Notes: generated by a model from the sequence alone, not told the origin. Positions 1 through 5,777 are shown, counted from the stretch's first letter. The stretch: DNA of 6,345 bases from Armatimonadota bacterium (GCA_012841485.1 DUUU01000241.1:1-6345); one strand, 5' to 3'. Translations and numbers: made by a program.

Positions 1-1
1 C

Positions 2-19
2 TGATTGACGACAACTATT
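2..19 (+). repeat. Left terminal inverted repeat of the IS21 element
   Basis: The sequence TGATTGACGACAACTATT matches the reverse complement of 2879-2896 at 15 of 18 positions; the differences fall at repeat positions 5-7. The first transposase core repeat lies seven bases in from the tip, exactly as at the right end. This symmetry fixes the element boundary at base 2. Confidence 0.88.
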
Positions 20-109
20 CCTGCGGGGCGGCGACAATTAGACTTGCGGGCTGACGACAATTAGAACTGAAGGGTAGCGACAACTAAGATTGAGGTCCGG
101 CGACGATTA
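9..109 (+). repeat. Left-end array of five phased transposase-binding repeats
   Basis: The 9-bp core CGACAAYTA occurs at 9-17, 32-40, 55-63, 78-86 and, with one change (CGACGATTA), at 101-109. Each start is exactly 23 bp from the previous one. Conservation extends a few bases further: in several copies the core continues as CGACAATTAGACTTG or a close variant. IS21 elements are known to carry multiple end repeats bound by IstA, and that role is inferred here. The 23-bp step is close to two helical turns, so bound subunits would sit on nearly the same face of the DNA. No convincing sigma-70 promoter for istA was found among the repeats. Confidence 0.88.
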
Positions 110-162
110 GGACTCCCGCCTGCTTGGTGAAGGCGAACTCTGCATCCGGGTGTGATTCCACC

Positions 163-168
163 GGAGGG
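163..168 (+). promoter_or_regulatory. Ribosome binding site of istA
   Basis: GGAGGG lies 11 bases before the ATG at 180, a slightly long spacing. An ATG at 169 directly abuts it but is out of frame with the transposase, so 180 (or the GTG at 183) is the likely start. Confidence 0.6.
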
Positions 169-179
169 ATGCTGAGTTC

Positions 180-1658
180 ATGGTGACCGACCAGCAAGCG
201 AGGAGACTGATGGAGAAGCTCATCGACGGCGAGCCGCTTTCCCAGGCGGCCATGAGGGCGGGGATGGCTGAGAACACCGCCCGCCGCTATCGGATCCTGG
301 GTCAACTACCCAGCGAGTGCCAGTCCGAGCACGACTGGCGCACCCGCCCGGACCCGTTCGAGGAGGTCTGGGAGGAGGTGCGGGGGCTGCTGGCCACCAA
401 CCACGGCCTGCAGGCCAAGACGATCTTCGCCGAACTGCAGCGCCGCTACCCGGGCCGTTTCCAGGACGGTCAACTGCGGACACTGCAGCGCAAGGTGAAG
501 GTCTGGCGTGCCACCGAAGGACCGGCCAAGGAAGTCTACTTCCCCCAGCAACATCATCCCGGAGACCTGGCCGCTTCCGACTTCTGCCACCTCACCGGCC
601 TCGGGATCACTATCCAGGGCCAGCCGTTTGCGCACCTGCTCTACCACTTCGTGCTCACCTACTCCAACTGGGAGACGGGCATGGTCTGCCCCTCGGAGAG
701 CTTCGAGAGCCTGAGCGCGGGGCTGCAGCGGGCGCTGTGGGAGTTGAACGGCGCTCCCAAGCGCCACCGTACCGATTGCCTCTCCGCGGCGGTGCAGCCC
801 CCCGACCGGCCCGAGGAGTTCCAGGAACGCTACCTGGGCCTGCTCAGGCACTACGGGATCGAGGGGGAGCACATCCAGGCGGGCAACGCCAACGAGAACG
901 GCGACGTGGAGCAGCGCCACCGGCGCTTCCGCGAAGCCCTGGACCAGGCGCTGATGCTGCGCGGTAGTCACGACTTCGAGAGCCGCACGGAGTATGAGCG
1001 GTTTCTGCAGGGCCTCTTCTCCCAACTCAATGCGGGCCGCCGTGAACGGCTGCGTGAGGAACTCACCGTCCTGAAGCCGCTGCCGCCCAACCGACTGGAG
1101 TACCGGCGCTCCCTGAGAGTGAAGGTCAGTTGCTTCAGCACGATCCGCGTCCTCTACAACACCTACTCGGTGCCCAGCCGCCTGATCGGGGAGTGGGTAG
1201 AGGCGAAGGCGGATGCCGAGGAGTTGGAAGTCTGGTATGCCCAGCGTTGTGTCGAGCGGCTTCCCCGCCTGCGCGGCAGATACGGTGCCCGCATCGACTA
1301 CCGGCACGTGATCGACTGGCTGGTGCGCAAGCCCGGGGCATTCGCCAACTACCGCTACCGCGAGGAGCTGTTTCCCACCAGCCGCTTCCGCATCGCCTAC
1401 GATGCCCTGCGCTCCAGCACCCCGCTGTGTGCCGACAAGGAGTATCTGAAGATCCTGGAACTGGCCGCCAAGCAGAGCGAGACCGGGGTGGACGACGCCC
1501 TGCACCAACTGCTGCTGACCGAGACGCCGATCAGCGCCGAGACCGTGGCGGTGCTGCTGCAAGCCGGTGGCGAGATGATTCCGCCAACCGCCGTCGTGGT
1601 CGCCCCGCCGGACCTGGACGCCTACGACGGCCTGCTCACCCTGATGGAGGTGGCCTGA
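180..1658 (+). CDS. istA: IS21-family transposase IstA (DDE integrase fold)
   Basis: IstA is the DNA-cutting and strand-transfer enzyme of IS21 elements. It binds the end repeats and works with the IstB ATPase. The 492-aa length is typical. Residues about 15-40 form a helix-turn-helix (LSQAAMRAGMAENTARRYR). The catalytic core spans about residues 120-260, with candidate acidic residues D134 (AASDF), D199 (HRTDC) and E244 (NGDVEQRHRRF). The segments GQPFAHLLYHFVLTYSNWE and SESFESLSAGLQRALWELNG are familiar from one IS21 transposase subgroup. Residues about 305-400 resemble the C-terminal beta-barrel region of Mu/IstA-type transposases (IRVLYNTYSVPSRLIGEWVE). There is no internal stop or frameshift. 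The TGA overlaps the istB ATG by one base, which implies translational coupling. A long antisense frame across this gene is a composition artefact. Confidence 0.96.
   Translation: MVTDQQARRLMEKLIDGEPLSQAAMRAGMAENTARRYRILGQLPSECQSEHDWRTRPDPFEEVWEEVRGLLATNHGLQAKTIFAELQRRYPGRFQDGQLRTLQRKVKVWRATEGPAKEVYFPQQHHPGDLAASDFCHLTGLGITIQGQPFAHLLYHFVLTYSNWETGMVCPSESFESLSAGLQRALWELNGAPKRHRTDCLSAAVQPPDRPEEFQERYLGLLRHYGIEGEHIQAGNANENGDVEQRHRRFREALDQALMLRGSHDFESRTEYERFLQGLFSQLNAGRRERLREELTVLKPLPPNRLEYRRSLRVKVSCFSTIRVLYNTYSVPSRLIGEWVEAKADAEELEVWYAQRCVERLPRLRGRYGARIDYRHVIDWLVRKPGAFANYRYREELFPTSRFRIAYDALRSSTPLCADKEYLKILELAAKQSETGVDDALHQLLLTETPISAETVAVLLQAGGEMIPPTAVVVAPPDLDAYDGLLTLMEVA
1646..1650 (+). promoter_or_regulatory. 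Ribosome binding site of istB inside the istA 3' end
   Basis: GGAGG lies seven bases before the istB ATG and within the last istA codons. With the TGATG stop/start overlap it favours coupled translation of the transposase and its helper, and it sets the istB start at 1658. Confidence 0.75.
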
Positions 1659-2410
1659 TGGACACCCTCGAAGGCTACCTCAAATCGCTGCACCTACCCA
1701 CCGTGCGCGCCTGCTACGTCGAGATTGCCGAGAAGGCGGCCCGGGAAGGGATGGGATACACCGACTTCCTTGCCGAGCTGCTGGCACGCGAGTGTGAGGT
1801 GCGCTGGCACCACCGCGTCGAGCGGCTGCTGCGCGAATCCCGCCTGCCTCTGGAGAAGAGCCTGGAGAGCTTCGACCTTGCCCGGCTCCCGGTGCGGGTG
1901 CGCCAGCAGGTCTCGACGCTCCTGGACGGCAAGTTCCTCGGGCGTCGGGAGAACGTCCTGGTCTTCGGCAATCCCGGGAGCGGCAAGACGCACCTCCTCT
2001 GCGCCATCAGCCAGGCGCTCATCTCTAAGGGATACCGCGTCTACCACCGGCCCTGCACCCTTCTGGTCCAGGACCTACTCCGTGCCAAGAAGGAGCTGTC
2101 GCTGCCCCGCCTGCTCAAACGCCTTGGGGGCTACGACGCGATGCTCATCGACGACCTGGGCTACGTCCAACAGAGCCGCGAGGAGATGGAAGTCCTCTTC
2201 ACGCTCCTGGCCGACCGCTACGAGCGGGGCAGCGTGCTCCTGACCAGCAATCTGCCCTTCTCGCGCTGGGAGGAGATCTTCAAGGACCCGATGACGACGG
2301 CGGCGGCCATCGACCGGCTCGTCCACCACAGCGTGATCATTGAGCTCAACCTTGCCAGCTATCGTATGGAGCAGGCGAAGGCAGCGCAGGCAAGCGATAA
2401 CGTCACGTGA
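1658..2410 (+). CDS. istB: IS21-family helper ATPase IstB (AAA+, DnaC-like)
   Basis: IstB is the AAA+ partner of IstA. In studied IS21 elements it assembles on target DNA and stimulates insertion by the transposase. The protein is 250 aa, the normal family length. Residues 1-90 form the helical N-terminal domain. Walker A is GNPGSGKTH (residues 104-112, K110, T111), and Walker B is AMLIDDLG (161-168, D165, D166). The sensor-1 region is LLTSNLPF (N198), and IDRLVHHS (R220) fits the conserved arginine region near the C-terminus. All ATPase motifs are intact. The longer open frame running upstream from 1130 overlaps istA in another frame and is not used; the internal ATG has its own ribosome site. 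Confidence 0.96.
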   Translation: MDTLEGYLKSLHLPTVRACYVEIAEKAAREGMGYTDFLAELLARECEVRWHHRVERLLRESRLPLEKSLESFDLARLPVRVRQQVSTLLDGKFLGRRENVLVFGNPGSGKTHLLCAISQALISKGYRVYHRPCTLLVQDLLRAKKELSLPRLLKRLGGYDAMLIDDLGYVQQSREEMEVLFTLLADRYERGSVLLTSNLPFSRWEEIFKDPMTTAAAIDRLVHHSVIIELNLASYRMEQAKAAQASDNVT

Positions 2411-2421
2411 CAGAACGCTTT

Positions 2422-2426
2422 GGAGG
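2422..2426 (+). promoter_or_regulatory. Ribosome binding site of the IS passenger gene
   Basis: GGAGG is followed by six bases and a GTG at 2433. This decides the start of the small gene after istB, whose open frame otherwise extends upstream into the istB 3' end. Confidence 0.7.
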
Positions 2427-2432
2427 TGCCCC

Positions 2433-2690
2433 GTGGGAAGGCCCAGAAGATACGCAACCCATGCCGAGAGGCAGGCAGCCTACCGCATCCGTCAGGGCCA
2501 GGCGGAAGTCGCGGCCAAGACCGATCTGGAGGTGCGGGCCGAAAGGCTGAGGGCGGCCATGGAGGACGCCGCCGGGGCTGGAGTGCCACTCGCCCGCGAA
2601 CTCCACGGCGGCAGCGCCGCCATCGACATTGGCAACCTGGCGCTGTGGTTTGAACACCAGGCGGCGCTGCATCGGAAGTCAGCGCCGTAG
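2433..2690 (+). CDS. Small passenger protein of the IS element, GRPRRYA...ERQAAYR type, function unknown
   Basis: The 85-aa frame starts at GTG 2433, 22 bases after the istB stop, so it is probably co-transcribed with istA-istB. The N-terminus GRPRRYATHAERQAAYR is basic and resembles a motif seen from memory in many small bacterial and mobile-element proteins (GRPRKYA...ERQRAYR). The GRPRR start is AT-hook-like and could touch DNA, but that is inference. Residues about 20-48 are predicted helical, possibly a short coiled coil (EVAAKTDLEVRAERLRAAMED). The C-terminal part (IDIGNLALWFEHQAALH) looks amphipathic. There is no signal peptide or membrane span. Standard IS21 elements encode only IstA and IstB, so this is best viewed as a passenger or accessory gene. 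A role in regulating transposition or its targeting is possible but unproven. Confidence 0.72.
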   Translation: MGRPRRYATHAERQAAYRIRQGQAEVAAKTDLEVRAERLRAAMEDAAGAGVPLARELHGGSAAIDIGNLALWFEHQAALHRKSAP

Positions 2691-2705
2691 CTTCCACGCC
2701 TCCAT

Positions 2706-2732
2706 CGGGGGCTGGCCTGCGACCAGCCCCCG
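2706..2732 (+). terminator. GC-rich hairpin after the passenger gene, possible terminator
   Basis: CGGGGGCTGG (2706-2715) pairs perfectly with CCAGCCCCCG (2723-2732) around a 7-base loop, giving a 10-bp stem 15 bases after the passenger stop. No T-run follows, so it is not a canonical intrinsic terminator. It may instead end or protect the 3' end of the transposition transcript. The remaining bases up to the right repeat array (2733-2811) show nothing recognisable. Confidence 0.45.
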
Positions 2733-2811
2733 GAGGCCAATGCCAGACGCGACACAAAGGAGGGATACCCGCCAGAGCGATAGAACGACGTGAGCACGGC
2801 AGGCGCAGTTC

Positions 2812-2889
2812 AAATTGTCGCCACCCCTCAAGTCTAATTGTCGCTGGGCCGCAGGTCTAATTGTCGTTAGCACGCAAAAATAGTTGTCG
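2812..2889 (-). repeat. Right-end array of four phased transposase-binding repeats
   Basis: The inverted core TARTTGTCG occurs at 2881-2889, 2858-2866 and 2835-2843, with a variant (AAATTGTCG) at 2812-2820. The step is again exactly 23 bp. A fifth copy would fall at 2789-2797, but the bases there do not match. Read on the minus strand, the middle copies extend to CGACAATTAGACYTG, the same extended motif as on the left. They are probably IstA binding sites. Confidence 0.87.
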
Positions 2890-2896
2890 CTGATCA
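2879..2896 (-). repeat. Right terminal inverted repeat of the IS21 element
   Basis: AATAGTTGTCGCTGATCA is the imperfect inverted partner of 2-19. Its last three bases (2894-2896), read on the minus strand, are TGA and act as the stop codon of the flanking minus-strand gene. Confidence 0.88.
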
Positions 2897-3301
2897 TTCC
2901 TCATCGCGCCCATCGATGGACGCCGGCAGAGGTTCATCGTCCGCCAACTCCCAGTGGGGCCTACGACCGAGCACCTTGCAGCCAACGCGTTCGAACAGCA
3001 GTGGCTCGAAACTGACGTAGAGCACACGCGAGTACTCCCTGCCAATGCGCAGGGCGAACTGCCGGCGAGCGTGCCCGTAGCCCGTATCCTTGGGGATAAG
3101 GCGGTCGATCCCGCGCAGCAGGCGTTCGGCGCGTTCGGTGTTCCACTCGTTGTACTCCCCCAGCCGCTCCCAGGCCGCGAGGGCTTCCGGGAACGATACC
3201 TCGACATGGTAGGTCATGGCGACCGGATCCAGGGCGAGGATGCCTGCGACTTTCTCGGCGCAGCACCACTCACCGCAGCGATCAGGCTTGGTATCGGGCA
3301 T
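2894..3301 (-). CDS. Unknown protein, C-terminus probably altered by the IS insertion
   Basis: The frame encodes 135 aa from an ATG at 3301, supported by AAGGAGGAGCAA directly upstream on the minus strand. The open frame extends further upstream into the preceding gene, but that part lacks a ribosome site. No family is recognised. The N-terminus has a cysteine cluster (CGEWCC, residues 9-14), the middle is rich in charged residues and tryptophan (WERLGEYNEWNTERAERLL), and the end is acidic (ADDEPLPASIDGRDEE). The stop codon TGA is formed entirely by the last three bases of the IS right end. The native protein therefore probably had a different, perhaps longer, C-terminus. It is the last gene of the amidoligase-containing series seen here, 49 bases after the zinc-ribbon gene. 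Confidence 0.72.
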   Translation of the reverse strand: MPDTKPDRCGEWCCAEKVAGILALDPVAMTYHVEVSFPEALAAWERLGEYNEWNTERAERLLRGIDRLIPKDTGYGHARRQFALRIGREYSRVLYVSFEPLLFERVGCKVLGRRPHWELADDEPLPASIDGRDEE

Positions 3302-3302
3302 T

Positions 3303-3312
3303 TGCTCCTCCT
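3303..3312 (-). promoter_or_regulatory. Strong ribosome binding site of the IS-adjacent gene
   Basis: On the minus strand AAAGGAGGAG lies just before the ATG at 3301. It selects the 135-aa start over an upstream ATG at 3511 that lies inside the zinc-ribbon gene. Confidence 0.7.
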
Positions 3313-3350
3313 TTCTTGCGAGACGGCAACTAACTGGCGGGTTGGCGAGG

Positions 3351-3749
3351 CTACGGAATCCGCAGAATGTCCGCAAGCGACTCGCCTGTTTCCTCACCCC
3401 AGCACTCCCTCGGGGCGAGAAGCTGCCCGCTGGCGTTGTAGTCGCGTCCGCAACGGTCGCAAGTGTTCGTGAAGCCGTCCAGTTCGACGCGGGCACCGCA
3501 CACACACTCACCTACGGCGGGCTGATGGTAGCGGTGCCGGTACTCGCGCACTCCCAGGGCAACCACATCGTAGGTTCCATCAAGGCACTGGCGCAGGTTC
3601 TCCCTTCCCGCCGTGGCGAGGGCCGTGTCGTCCACGACTCCTCGCTCGTTGCAGGGGAAAGAGAAGCCCGAGCCAGGGCTGTCGCGCCAATCGAACACCA
3701 GGGCGTACTCCACTTCCTCGATGCTCTTTCGCGGGCCGATGATCCTCAT
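3351..3749 (-). CDS. Small zinc-ribbon protein, CGRDYN/GQLLAPR/WGEETGE type, function unknown
   Basis: The 132-aa protein starts at ATG 3749, preceded by AGGAGAA. A more upstream ATG at 3881 would overlap the amidotransferase gene and adds only low-complexity sequence. The first ~80 residues form a mixed region (IIGPRKSIEEVEYALVFDW...). Residues about 88-110 hold a likely zinc ribbon, with CVCG followed by CDRCG. It is followed by GRDYNASGQLLAPRECWGEETGE near the C-terminus. From memory, that tail recurs in hypothetical proteins of phages, plasmids and genomic islands, but no function is known to me. The four cysteines suggest metal binding, which is inference. It sits directly after the class II amidotransferase in the same direction, so it may be an accessory or nucleic-acid-binding factor of that operon. 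Confidence 0.8.
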   Translation of the reverse strand: MRIIGPRKSIEEVEYALVFDWRDSPGSGFSFPCNERGVVDDTALATAGRENLRQCLDGTYDVVALGVREYRHRYHQPAVGECVCGARVELDGFTNTCDRCGRDYNASGQLLAPRECWGEETGESLADILRIP

Positions 3750-3761
3750 GGGGGTTCTCCT

Positions 3762-3777
3762 ATCCAGGGGGCTGGAT
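3762..3777 (-). promoter_or_regulatory. Hairpin abutting the ribosome site of the zinc-ribbon gene
   Basis: On the minus-strand transcript ATCCAG-CCCC-CTGGAT forms a 6-bp stem with a 4-base loop, and AGGAGAA follows at once. It may mark a processing site or tune translation. A further 5-bp hairpin (GCCGG/CCGGC, 3789-3804) lies just upstream in the same 76-bp gap. No T-run makes either a clear terminator. Confidence 0.35.
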
Positions 3778-3825
3778 GGGCTGCGTGGGCCGGTAGTTGC
3801 CGGCTCTACTGGCACCGAGCCGCTT

Positions 3826-4749
3826 TCACTCCCAGAGCTTCCACCAATCCTCGGCCCAATCGCCCAGCCCCCCGATGGCATTCAGGTCATCCCCAGGGGC
3901 ATCCTGGCCGCTGCCGTCCTCGGTGGGATGCACGGTGGCGCGACCGCGCCGGCTGTTTGCACGGGGGATGAAGCCCCACCACCCCGCGTAGTTGAACGGG
4001 ATCATGTGTGGTTCGGGCAGGTTCCGCGCGTCGAACACGGCGGCCTGATCCGGGGGGAACTCCCACACTTCCCAGGTATCCTTCTCCTTAGCGATCACAT
4101 TCGTGAGGAACCTTGCCTCGGAAGCGTACAAGAGAGCATCTCGCCGCTGGCTGTAGGCGAGGAATAGCGGGTTTCCGCCGCGCACGAAAATGACATGCTG
4201 TGGGTCAGTGAGTGCGACGGCGACCACCGCCATGTTGCCCAGGCAATCCTCCAGCGATTTCACCCACCCCTCCACGTCGAGGTCGCCTTCGCTGTTCTGG
4301 TGGGCTTCCGCAAGGCGGAAGAGTACCTCGCTGTCCACTTCGGCCTCCCGCAGCAGGCTCCGCGCTTTGAACACGTCGTCCGCATTCTGAATGGTGCCGT
4401 TGTGCGTGCCGATCACGTGGCCGGCGACGATGGGGTGGTTGTTGATGTTCTGTCTGGCGGTGCCACGTGTGGCGTACCGGGTGTGCCCCATAAGCATCAC
4501 CGGGGGCACGGTCGCAGTCATCAGGGAGCGTCCCAGCCAGCGGTTGAAGGCACGCAGGAACTCCGTGGCCGGAACGGGAGCCTTGGCAACACTGACGCTT
4601 CCATCTTCCCGGATGATCGCGGCCCCGGTCGCGTCCGTGCCACGGGCTTGCGAAAGGGTGAGCAGCTTGGTGAAGCTCCCGAGCAGATGCTCCAGTTCGC
4701 CCCGGCGGCGTGGGCGAGCACCGAAAACGACTCCAGCGAGTCCGCACAT
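3826..4749 (-). CDS. Stand-alone class II glutamine amidotransferase (Ntn hydrolase)
   Basis: The 307-aa protein begins MCGLAGVVFG. After removal of Met1, Cys2 is the N-terminal nucleophile that hydrolyses glutamine to glutamate and ammonia. The family motifs are present: RGTDATG (residues 36-42), GHTRYATRG (88-96, R91 binding the glutamine carboxylate), NNHP (103-106), THNG (115-118, N117 and G118 forming the oxyanion hole) and DSE (139-141). The domain runs to about residue 240 (ASEARFL at 209-215). No synthetase, isomerase or asparagine synthase domain is fused, so the ammonia must go to a separate partner. The amidoligase 57 bp upstream is the obvious candidate. The last ~60 residues are a family-atypical acidic and tryptophan-rich tail ending DWAEDWWKLWE, perhaps a docking segment. 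AAAGGAGC upstream of ATG 4749 supports the start. The protein is probably cytoplasmic, as no signal peptide is seen. Confidence 0.92.
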   Translation of the reverse strand: MCGLAGVVFGARPRRRGELEHLLGSFTKLLTLSQARGTDATGAAIIREDGSVSVAKAPVPATEFLRAFNRWLGRSLMTATVPPVMLMGHTRYATRGTARQNINNHPIVAGHVIGTHNGTIQNADDVFKARSLLREAEVDSEVLFRLAEAHQNSEGDLDVEGWVKSLEDCLGNMAVVAVALTDPQHVIFVRGGNPLFLAYSQRRDALLYASEARFLTNVIAKEKDTWEVWEFPPDQAAVFDARNLPEPHMIPFNYAGWWGFIPRANSRRGRATVHPTEDGSGQDAPGDDLNAIGGLGDWAEDWWKLWE

Positions 4750-4757
4750 ATTTGGTT

Positions 4758-4765
4758 GCTCCTTT
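4758..4765 (-). promoter_or_regulatory. Ribosome binding site of the amidotransferase gene
   Basis: On the minus strand AAAGGAGC precedes ATG 4749 by eight bases. The start matters because Cys2 must become the N-terminal residue. The same GGAGCAA string precedes the amidoligase gene and the IS-adjacent gene. Confidence 0.7.
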
Positions 4766-4806
4766 CAAGATGGGTGAGGCTTCGGGCCGATGGTTGGCCG
4801 GGCGGA

Positions 4807-5718
4807 TCAGAAACGCGACCGCGACTCAGGGTAGCAGCACCCTGAATTCCCTGGAAGACGCTGCATGAGCAGCCGGCGAGTGGCTTGGAAGTTGTCGCCG
4901 ATCAGCCCCAAGTTGATGAGGAACACACGCATTGACCAGCGCGGGTTGCCGGCAAATGGCTTGTGTCGGGCGTTGGCACGCTTCTGGCGGCAGGAACGGG
5001 CCACGAGTGCAAGGGAGAGTTGGACGTAGGCCGTCAGCCAATCGGGGTCAAGGACGCTGTTGTACCAGCGGAACTCGACCGTGCCGTGTTCGCGGATGGC
5101 ATGAAAGTTCACACCGTGGTAGCGGGTGGCCCGGTGATCTATCGCGTGGTAGTGGTCGTTCGGGATGCCGTACCACGCATTCAGCACATCCTCGACGGTC
5201 TGCGGATTGCGCATCTCCATCCGCTCGATGAGGTCAGCTTCCAAGGGGCGGCAGTAGCGCAGCCGCTCCTGATGGATCGCCAGGGCGTCGGTCAGCAGTG
5301 GCTCGTTGCGGTGGGCGATGAAGAGCAGGTTGCGCAGCGCGATGGCGTCCAGCGAGGATGCGTCCACATGGACGTGAACTCCACAGAACTGGCTTACCTG
5401 CGCACCATCATCAGCCAGGGCCTTTCCAACCGTTCGCAGGTAGGTCAGACCGTCCGGGTAAGTCAGTGGCGGGGATGCTACTTCGGATTGCTCATCCGAG
5501 GAGAAAGGGTAAAGGGAGCCGTCGTATTTCACCTTCCAGGTGCCACCAGCAGGGCGGGAGCGCACCCGGTAAAGGCGGCTGCCATCGTCACTGAAGGTGG
5601 CAAAGGGCAAGACCTTCTCCAGGGCGCGGGCTGTGTCGTAGCGGGGGTAGCCCATCTCAATCTCGCAGCCAAAGCGCATACCGTCAAGGGAAACGGCTTG
5701 GTTCCATTGGGCGGGCAT
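4807..5718 (-). CDS. Putative amidoligase (Amidoligase_2, glutamine-synthetase-like COOH-NH2 ligase)
   Basis: The 303-aa protein matches the pattern of the predicted amidoligase family (Pfam Amidoligase_2). These enzymes are expected to use ATP to join an amine or ammonia to a carboxylate; their substrates are mostly unknown. Visible motifs in order are RFGCEIEMG (residues 15-23, E19 and E21, likely metal ligands), KYDGSL (64-69), SEVASPPL (78-85, E79), CGVHVHVDA (112-120, H115 and H117), a helix LRNLLFIAHRNEPLL (128-142), NFHAI (204-208) and GTVEFRWYN (212-220, E215 and R217). This is the acidic, H-x-H and E-F-R layout expected for a glutamine-synthetase-like active site. No signal peptide is seen. 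AGAGGAGCAAT precedes ATG 5718. The downstream class II amidotransferase could supply ammonia. Published comparative genomics, recalled from memory, reports this pairing in phages and other mobile DNA. The true substrate cannot be read from the sequence. Confidence 0.87.
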   Translation of the reverse strand: MPAQWNQAVSLDGMRFGCEIEMGYPRYDTARALEKVLPFATFSDDGSRLYRVRSRPAGGTWKVKYDGSLYPFSSDEQSEVASPPLTYPDGLTYLRTVGKALADDGAQVSQFCGVHVHVDASSLDAIALRNLLFIAHRNEPLLTDALAIHQERLRYCRPLEADLIERMEMRNPQTVEDVLNAWYGIPNDHYHAIDHRATRYHGVNFHAIREHGTVEFRWYNSVLDPDWLTAYVQLSLALVARSCRQKRANARHKPFAGNPRWSMRVFLINLGLIGDNFQATRRLLMQRLPGNSGCCYPESRSRF

Positions 5719-5731
5719 ATTGCTCCTCTCT

Positions 5732-5745
5732 ATCGCGGAAGCGAT
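5732..5745 (-). promoter_or_regulatory. Short hairpin just upstream of the amidoligase ribosome site
   Basis: On the minus-strand transcript ATCGC-TTCC-GCGAT makes a 5-bp stem with a 4-base loop, directly before AGAGAGGAGCAAT and the ATG at 5718. It parallels the hairpin before the zinc-ribbon gene. The role is unknown. Confidence 0.3.
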
Positions 5746-5777
5746 GGGGAAAGGTGTTCGGTAAGGAGCGCGGGATC

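Larger units (their letters stand above)
2..2896 (+). mobile_element. Complete IS21-family insertion sequence with a passenger gene
   Basis: The element starts with TGATTGACGACAACTATT and ends with its imperfect inverted copy AATAGTTGTCGCTGATCA (15 of 18 positions match). Its tips are 5'-TG...CA-3', as is usual for IS21. It is 2895 bp long, against roughly 2-2.5 kb for many family members, because a third gene follows istB. The order istA-istB, the one-base overlap and the multiple internal end repeats are classic IS21 features. Both transposition genes are open and keep their catalytic motifs, so the copy may be active. Only one base of left flank (C) lies in the window, so a target duplication cannot be tested. 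The right flank starts TTCC, and a 4-bp duplication TTCC would be compatible with that single base. The right end lies in the 3' end of a minus-strand gene. Confidence 0.93.

Noticed and set aside
5..10. TTGACG near the left tip as a -35 promoter box for istA
   Set aside because: No -10-like sequence occurs at 16-18 bp spacing, and the bases belong to the inverted repeat.
9..109. CRISPR array suggested by regularly spaced repeats at the left end
   Set aside because: The units are only 9-15 bp with about 14-bp spacing, they recur inverted at the other end of a transposon, and there are no cas genes.
306..1562. Long 418-aa open frame antisense to istA
   Set aside because: It mirrors the strongly supported transposase frame, has no ribosome site or recognisable motif, and is expected from high GC content.
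1130..1657. Extension of istB upstream into istA, giving a 426-aa frame
   Set aside because: The extra N-terminus overlaps istA in another frame, is low-complexity, and the ATG at 1658 has its own ribosome site and gives the normal IstB length.
3302..3511. Upstream ATG extension (to 3511) of the IS-adjacent gene
   Set aside because: The extension lies within the zinc-ribbon gene in another frame, while ATG 3301 has a strong ribosome site.
3216..3971. Plus-strand 251-aa frame across two minus-strand genes
   Set aside because: It spans two genes and their gap, has no family motif, and lacks a ribosome site at its start.
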